Assembly: GCA_016205045.1 (NCBI GenBank)
Contig: JACQJM010000252.1
Location: 1-10,709 of the forward strand
Direction of reading: 5' to 3'
Source: Elusimicrobiota bacterium
GTDB taxonomy: Bacteria; Elusimicrobiota; Elusimicrobia; JACQJN01
DNA length: 10,709 nucleotides
Both the position numbers and the translations under genes were made by a program. Under the pieces are notes generated by a model. It had not been told where the DNA came from. It made no database searches and saw only the letters and a program-made list of their open reading frames with translations. This document shows, piece after piece, positions 6,895 to 10,709 of this stretch (its first letter is position 1; each line of letters starts with the position of its first letter).

Positions 6895-9015
6895 ATGAAT
6901 TGGTTTTTCGGATTGACGGGATTCGTTATCTCAATCCTAACTCTCCAAATGACTGGAGCCAGCTTTGTTTTTGCCCAGGATACACAGAGGCATACCACTT
7001 TTGCCGACACGCCTTTCTCTATCTGGGCCTCCCGCATCCACGAATACGCCCAGCAGCGCGCCTCTGAATACTGGAAAGACGATTCAAAAATAAGAGAATT
7101 CTTGGTCGAGGTTGACAGGGAAGTTAACGCGCGGCAAAGGGACTTCGAGGGGCTGAAAGTCGCTGCGGATCAAACTTCTTTTATAAGGAACCTAAAATCC
7201 ACGCTAGTGGATGAAAAATTGAACCAGCGTAAAGTCGGCGATCGCGTTTTCACCTTAAAGGCGACGCCTCTTTCGTCACAGTTCTTGCCCACTTCTGAAA
7301 GCGCGGAGGCAGGCGCGCGCAATTTATCTCATCTTGGCCACTTATTTGACGGCACGGCCTCTGGATTGACGGTCAGGCAGAGTGCCGCGTCATTTAATCT
7401 GGGCCCCAGTCGCGTCGGGGTTCTCCATCCGTTTTCAGACCGTGGCTCGGCGATCCGCGTAAGCCCTTATGTCACGGGCAAAATCGAGGGGAGCAACTCA
7501 GGCATTTTGGATTCTCACTTCAAAGTCTCCGCAGGGCTTTTTTATCTTAGATCGGTTCCCACGCCTGCAAGCGCCGCGGGCTGGAACTCACCTGCGGCCC
7601 GGAATGCGCCGCCGGGCGGTTTTAGTTCGACCCAGCACATCGAAAGCTTCTACGGCGATGTCGGAAAAAGTTTTTCCGGACCGGGTAATACCGGTCTTTC
7701 CATTTTTGCGGGCGCCAGCGGATGGCAGGCTCTGGCTCAAGCTAACCTGGACGCCAATATGGGGGCCGCGGCCTCACGCCGCGCGCTGGGTGGACAGGTG
7801 ACGGGTTCCGTCGATTGGCAAACGGAAGTGGGCCGGTTGACTCTATATCAAAATGTGTTTGGAATGATGACGGAAGGGATTTATGCCCACTTGGCTTACG
7901 CCCATAAAACATTACATTTGGCTTGGAAGACGGCCATAGAGGCGGCATTCAAACCATTAACGACCTCGATCGACCCTTCTTTTTTCCTGGGCTCCGGCGA
8001 TAAATCGCTGTCACTTCAAGGCCATTTTCAGCGTTCAGAATCCCCATTTCTACCTTCAGAGCGTGGTCTCATTGCCACCCTAGCCCAGGAATTGACCGAG
8101 CGCATCACGCTTAGCGTCTCGGCTTCCATTTATCGCCGCGTCTATGCAGGGTCGCCAAAGCCTTCAACGCTCGGATCGGCTCAAGTCGGCATTACCATTC
8201 ATCCAAGCTGGGGACCCAGGGCTTCCCTGAACGCTCAGCCTTCTCGTCCGCTTGGTTCCGCTCAGTTCACTCCCAATCGTGCCGCTGCTACCCTATCCAC
8301 GCTGCCGTCTATGGGTGAGGGACAGGCACTCATGACCGAAGCCATGCGGAACGCCAACAGTTTCTCAGAATTCGCCGCGCAAATCGCCAAAATCGCGCCC
8401 GACTATCGCTCCCTGCTGGGAGTGCTCGCTGCTATTGGCGGCACATTTGGGGATTTAAATTATGATGATAGGAACACGGATAAATATACCCAGGATCCAG
8501 ATGATATCTATCGGCAGGTCCGTTCAAGCTGGTTTGATTCGCAGCACCGAAATACCGGCGTCTGCATTACTCAAACCCAGTTCAATGCTCTTCTGGCCAA
8601 TACCATCTCTGGTCTGAATGGGCTCGGAATTTCAGCGATGGGAGCCGGCTTTAACGTACCTGACGACCATGGGAAACCCAGCGGACATTCTTTGTTAGCG
8701 CTCATTGGGCCGGACGGACAAGTGACCATTCAAGATTGGTCCGGGCTGCGACCCATGGGGACCAAAGACGTCCTCGAGGCTTTCCGTCTTTATCAAAACC
8801 TGCAAGGCGTGCCCGCCGCGTACTGGGATTTTACCGACCCGAGGGATGGGCGGCATCACGCTTATCAATTTACTCCTGAGGGCGCCGAGCTGCTCAATGA
8901 GATGACCGTGCTGGGCAAACCCGGACAACAGAAAACACAATGGTGGCAGCCACGCGGCAACAATCTGACCATGCCTTTCGGTGAACAAGCAGCTGAGAAG
9001 GCATCAAAAAGGTAG
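6895..9015 (+). CDS. Large secreted protein: beta-barrel-like middle plus C-terminal transglutaminase/papain-type Cys-His-Asp domain
   Basis: This 706-residue protein belongs to no family I can name. The signal peptide is residues 1-27 (F-V-F-A, then QDTQ). A helical, charged segment follows at ~40-115. Residues ~165-440 are a long series of alternating amphipathic strands (RVSPYVTGKIEG, FKVSAGLFYLRS, HIESFYGDVGKSF, GLSIFAGASGW, QVTGSVDWQTE, ITLSVSASIYRRV, AQVGITIHP), which fits an outer-membrane beta-barrel or large beta-sheet domain. After a linker (~445-535), residues ~550-645 contain GVC (C557, the only cysteine in the protein), SGHSLLALIGPDG (H598) and VTIQDWS (D614). That is the Cys-His-Asp order and spacing style of transglutaminase-like and papain-like domains, so peptidase or acyl-transfer activity is inferred. 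The ATG at 6895 has no clear Shine-Dalgarno; an AT-rich TATTAT at 6869-6874 could be a weak -10. The stop lies inside a hairpin. Confidence 0.75.
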   Translation: MNWFFGLTGFVISILTLQMTGASFVFAQDTQRHTTFADTPFSIWASRIHEYAQQRASEYWKDDSKIREFLVEVDREVNARQRDFEGLKVAADQTSFIRNLKSTLVDEKLNQRKVGDRVFTLKATPLSSQFLPTSESAEAGARNLSHLGHLFDGTASGLTVRQSAASFNLGPSRVGVLHPFSDRGSAIRVSPYVTGKIEGSNSGILDSHFKVSAGLFYLRSVPTPASAAGWNSPAARNAPPGGFSSTQHIESFYGDVGKSFSGPGNTGLSIFAGASGWQALAQANLDANMGAAASRRALGGQVTGSVDWQTEVGRLTLYQNVFGMMTEGIYAHLAYAHKTLHLAWKTAIEAAFKPLTTSIDPSFFLGSGDKSLSLQGHFQRSESPFLPSERGLIATLAQELTERITLSVSASIYRRVYAGSPKPSTLGSAQVGITIHPSWGPRASLNAQPSRPLGSAQFTPNRAAATLSTLPSMGEGQALMTEAMRNANSFSEFAAQIAKIAPDYRSLLGVLAAIGGTFGDLNYDDRNTDKYTQDPDDIYRQVRSSWFDSQHRNTGVCITQTQFNALLANTISGLNGLGISAMGAGFNVPDDHGKPSGHSLLALIGPDGQVTIQDWSGLRPMGTKDVLEAFRLYQNLQGVPAAYWDFTDPRDGRHHAYQFTPEGAELLNEMTVLGKPGQQKTQWWQPRGNNLTMPFGEQAAEKASKR

Positions 9016-9053
9016 CACCTACCTTCTTGATAAAAAGGTAGGTGCTACCTTTT
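9007..9053. terminator. Perfect 19-bp hairpin overlapping the stop codon, probably a bidirectional terminator
   Basis: The left arm at 9007-9025 and the right arm at 9035-9053 are exact reverse complements of 19 bases, with a 9-base loop. The arm contains GGTAGCACCTACC and is flanked by an A-run on the left and TTTT on the right. The TAG stop of the upstream gene (9013-9015) is inside the left arm. It could also be a mobile REP-like palindrome that landed at the gene end. Confidence 0.72.
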
Positions 9054-9059
9054 AGAGGT

Positions 9060-9159
9060 GGTGACCCCGTGTACTCACGGGACACGTTGCTACATTGAAT
9101 GTGAGATTGGTGGCCCCACATAAAGCCGTGGGACACGTTGCCGAGCAAGATGTGGTATT
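9060..9159 (+). repeat. Two diverged ~50-bp direct repeats, with a partial third unit beginning at 9160
   Basis: Unit 1 is 9060-9108 and unit 2 is 9109-9159. Both begin GGTG(A/G)CCCC, carry GTGGGACACGTTGC or CACGGGACACGTTGC, and end ATGTG..ATT. Unit 1 holds CCCGTG/CACGGG and unit 2 holds CCCAC/GTGGG, so a small stem is kept although its bases change. A third unit starts GGTGGCC at 9160 and then runs into the cassette-flanking repeat. The 250-bp gene-free stretch from 9016 to 9265 is filled by this array, the hairpin and the cassette promoter. Confidence 0.6.
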
Positions 9160-9167
9160 GGTGGCCT

Positions 9168-9201
9168 GTACGGGATTCCCTGCCCACCGTAGGAGGAGCA
9201 C
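9168..9201 (+). repeat. Left 34-bp direct repeat flanking the toxin-antitoxin cassette
   Basis: This matches 10450-10483 at 29 of 34 positions, with an identical 18-base core GTACGGGATTCCCTGCCC and a shared AGGAGG block. The two copies bracket exactly the two-gene cassette. Confidence 0.7.
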
Positions 9202-9229
9202 CTATTCCCAGGGGATAGGCAAAGCGATA

Positions 9230-9258
9230 TTGACAAATAATATTACATCTGTCATACT
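9230..9258 (+). promoter_or_regulatory. Near-consensus promoter of the toxin-antitoxin cassette, predicted leaderless
   Basis: The sequence has TTGACA at 9230-9235, a 17-bp spacer, then CATACT at 9253-9258 with TG at 9250-9251 (extended -10). The spacer includes the palindrome TAATATTA at 9238-9245, a possible operator core. A transcript beginning 7-8 bases after the -10 would start at the ATG (9266) itself, and no Shine-Dalgarno is visible. Confidence 0.62.
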
Positions 9259-9265
9259 ATATGTC

Positions 9266-9799
9266 ATGGATAGAATATGGCAGATTACCCTCACCGACAA
9301 AATCCCGCTATCGGTAGTTCTGTTAAACAATCATGGGAAAGTATTGCGGCGCTCCGATCACATTCTCACCAGCAACGCTTTTTGCCGCTTAGCCAGGAAA
9401 TCCAGACGTCAACTTTACCGAGATATGCGGGCGGGAAGAGTCCGCCCCCTGGGCAAGTTCCTTGGTGAATGGCTGCTGGAGAGCTCCGAGTTAGAAAGAC
9501 TCAAACCCATTCCAACCGATTTGGCCTCCTTGTTCCCAGAATACGATCTACATTCCATGGACCTCTGGAACTCCAAGAATATTATTTTATCCCGGGTGCT
9601 GCGCTTCGGAGGCAAAGACAGAATCCGATGGGCTTTCTCTTTTTACGGCGTCGAAGAAATCAAACAATTTATCCGAAAGGCCGGAGAACGGACTTTAGAT
9701 CGGCGATCTCTTCAGCTGTGGTCGCTTTGCTTCAACCTTCCGCCCATTGCGATTTCTCCCATGCGAACCAAGGGTCGCGAGTGGGGCGGTTTTTCATGA
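9266..9799 (+). CDS. Antitoxin candidate: HTH-type DNA-binding protein with DUF6922-like C-terminal domain
   Basis: This is a 177-residue cytoplasmic protein, first gene of a two-gene cassette. Residues ~32-80 look like a MerR/excisionase-type helix-turn-helix (TSNAFCRLARKSRRQLYRDM, GRVRPLGKFLGEWLLESSELERL). Residues ~88-157 match my recollection of DUF6922 (FPEYDLHSMDLWNSKNIILSRVLRFG, RWAFSFYG, EIKQFIRKAGERTLDRRSLQLWSL), a domain usually found beside AbiEii-type nucleotidyltransferases. The expected role is to neutralise the toxin encoded next and to repress the shared promoter. I chose ATG 9266, not the longer TTG frame from 9095, because the extension is translated from the repeat array and would place the promoter inside the gene. 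The stop TGA (9797-9799) overlaps the next ATG (9796-9798). DUF6922 in place of the canonical AbiEi antitoxin is notable. Confidence 0.78.
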   Translation: MDRIWQITLTDKIPLSVVLLNNHGKVLRRSDHILTSNAFCRLARKSRRQLYRDMRAGRVRPLGKFLGEWLLESSELERLKPIPTDLASLFPEYDLHSMDLWNSKNIILSRVLRFGGKDRIRWAFSFYGVEEIKQFIRKAGERTLDRRSLQLWSLCFNLPPIAISPMRTKGREWGGFS

Positions 9800-10443
9800 A
9801 ATGGCATCCTGAAGTTCTGTCACCCAACGCCTTGGTTCTCGCACAAGCACTCGGCGCGATCCCAATTTTAAAGAATTTTTATTTAGCTGGAGGAACAGCC
9901 CTAGCTTTGCAGAGGGGACATCGTATCTCCTTGGATTTCGACTTCTTTTCCCTCAAGAAAACATTGGACATCCCAGAACGCGAAACCCTTAAAAAAGTTC
10001 TATCAACGCTCAAAGGATTCCGGATCCGGGAAGAAAAAGAAGGAACCCTGCACGCTCTGGCTATGGGTATCGAGATAACCTTTCTTCATTATCCCTATCC
10101 TATTCTGCGCCGGCCTTCTAAATGGAACGGTTTGCAGATAGCCTCGCTTCCGGATATCGGCCTTATGAAAATAGGCGCCATCATCGGCCGTGGATCCAGA
10201 AGGGATTTTCGCGATTTACGCGAAATATGCCGCATCCACAATCTGGAATCACTGCTGAAATCGGCAGAAAGTAAATTTGCGTCTTCCGAAGATTTCCTAT
10301 TCCAGGCGGCGAAGGCGCTGGTCTACTTTGATGACGCTCAATCGCAACCTGATCCCAAGCTCCTCAAGCCCGAACCATGGGCAAATATACAACTATTTTT
10401 TCAAAACGAGACTATCCGCATTTTTAAATCATTAAGACTTTAG
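9796..10443 (+). CDS. AbiEii/AbiGii-type nucleotidyltransferase toxin
   Basis: This is a 215-residue nucleotidyltransferase-fold protein. AbiEii relatives transfer nucleotides to RNA (tRNA in MenT-type toxins) and stop growth unless held by the partner. The signature is intact: FYLAGGTALALQRGHR (28-43) followed by SLDFDFF (45-51, metal-binding D47 and D49), with E93 in GIEITFLHY as a likely third acid. The helical part includes LPDIGLMKIGAIIGRGSRRD (118-137) and FRDLREI (138-144), the usual conserved stretch after the catalytic domain. The start is the ATG at 9796, overlapping the antitoxin stop by ATGA. Earlier in-frame codons lie over the antitoxin and look non-coding. The chain is complete and shorter than many AbiEii proteins (about 300 residues), as in compact members of the family. 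Its stop is six bases before the right flanking repeat. The precise RNA target is unknown. Confidence 0.85.
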   Translation: MKWHPEVLSPNALVLAQALGAIPILKNFYLAGGTALALQRGHRISLDFDFFSLKKTLDIPERETLKKVLSTLKGFRIREEKEGTLHALAMGIEITFLHYPYPILRRPSKWNGLQIASLPDIGLMKIGAIIGRGSRRDFRDLREICRIHNLESLLKSAESKFASSEDFLFQAAKALVYFDDAQSQPDPKLLKPEPWANIQLFFQNETIRIFKSLRL

Positions 10444-10449
10444 AAGCCC

Positions 10450-10483
10450 GTACGGGATTCCCTGCCCGCCTCAGGAGGGGAAC
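10450..10483 (+). repeat. Right 34-bp direct repeat flanking the toxin-antitoxin cassette
   Basis: This matches 9168-9201 at 29 of 34 positions and begins six bases after the toxin stop. The right copy also folds: CGGGATTCCC pairs with GGGGAACCCG (through 10486) if one A is bulged, so it could act as a transcription terminator for the cassette. Confidence 0.7.
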
Positions 10484-10709
10484 CCGTGATCTTTGTGTTG
10501 CGAGTGCGACTCGAGGGTTTTTCAAATCCTCATCGGCAACTGCCTTTCAAAGTCATCCTCCGACGAGAAATCGTGTTTGTGTCGAGTTGTACTGAGATCG
10601 ATGGAGTTTGTGGCTTTTGTACCTAGAAATGGCACAAATCTGGCACAAATCTATTTTCGACAAATTTTGTGTTCCAATCATGTCACCCTTTCCAGCCGAA
10701 GCATAGAGG
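10484..10709. other. Right-hand stretch without a confident gene
   Basis: About 225 bases follow the right cassette repeat. I find no ribosome-binding site with a convincing frame. A frame from ATG 10601 stays open to the window end (36 codons, MEFVAFVPRNG and onward) and might be the start of a gene, and a minus-strand frame is open for a similar length, but neither is recognisable. A small palindrome CGAGT-GCG-ACTCG lies at 10501-10513. Confidence 0.3.
10630..10651 (+). repeat. Perfect 11-bp tandem duplication
   Basis: TGGCACAAATC occurs twice back to back (10630-10640 and 10641-10651). Two copies only. It may be an iterated protein-binding site, such as a recombinase or attachment-site arm, or simple slippage. 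Confidence 0.6.

Noticed and set aside
9060..9190. CRISPR-like repeat array
   Set aside because: There are only two full units. The intervening bases are related rather than unique, the units differ throughout, and no cas genes are present.
9095..9265. N-terminal extension of the antitoxin from a TTG codon
   Set aside because: The added residues come from the repeat array and promoter, have no domain character, and would put TTGACA and the -10 inside the gene.
9469..9795. Longer form of the nucleotidyltransferase
   Set aside because: This part overlaps the antitoxin in another frame. The fold begins after ATG 9796, which has the ATGA overlap.

Overview
The window looks like chromosome of an uncultivated, probably diderm bacterium. 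It encodes several large secreted or surface proteins with signal peptides, one apparent outer-membrane beta-barrel protein and a small secreted c-type cytochrome. I cannot assign a phylum from the sequence. Most of the window has moderate GC and ordinary bacterial coding signals. Bases 1 to about 140 are the exception: they are AT-rich (about 36% GC over bases 1-120 by my count) and carry a fragment of an unrelated gene.

Layout. Bases 3-140 encode a piece of a thioredoxin-reductase/AhpF-type flavoenzyme that runs in frame into the signal peptide of the next gene. Bases 129-4148 hold two tandem paralogous secreted proteins, each with a putative glycoside-hydrolase barrel, a carbohydrate-binding jelly roll and a small C-terminal beta domain. 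Bases 4248-5555 encode a secreted protein with a fibronectin-III-like domain, two bacterial Ig-like domains and a C-terminal domain resembling sorting domains. These three probably form a surface polysaccharide-handling cluster. Bases 5564-5953 are a small element with 12-bp imperfect terminal inverted repeats around a minus-strand gene remnant. Bases 5988-6755 encode a secreted mono-haem cytochrome-like protein behind a good extended -10 promoter. Bases 6895-9015 encode a 706-residue secreted protein that seems to join a beta-barrel-like middle to a C-terminal Cys-His-Asp domain of transglutaminase/papain type.

From 9007 the DNA becomes repeat-rich: a perfect 19-bp hairpin, two diverged ~50-bp direct repeats, and then a two-gene cassette (9266-10443). 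The cassette has an HTH plus DUF6922-type antitoxin candidate and an AbiEii-type nucleotidyltransferase toxin, overlapping by ATGA and driven by a near-consensus promoter that would give a leaderless mRNA. The cassette lies between two 34-bp direct repeats (9168-9201 and 10450-10483), which suggests a mobile unit. The last ~225 bases have no confident gene.

Most worth a second look: the in-frame flavoenzyme/signal-peptide junction; a nine-C run whose correction to eight restores both the paralogue C-terminus and an ATGA overlap; the repeat-bounded toxin-antitoxin cassette; and the barrel-plus-cysteine-domain protein.
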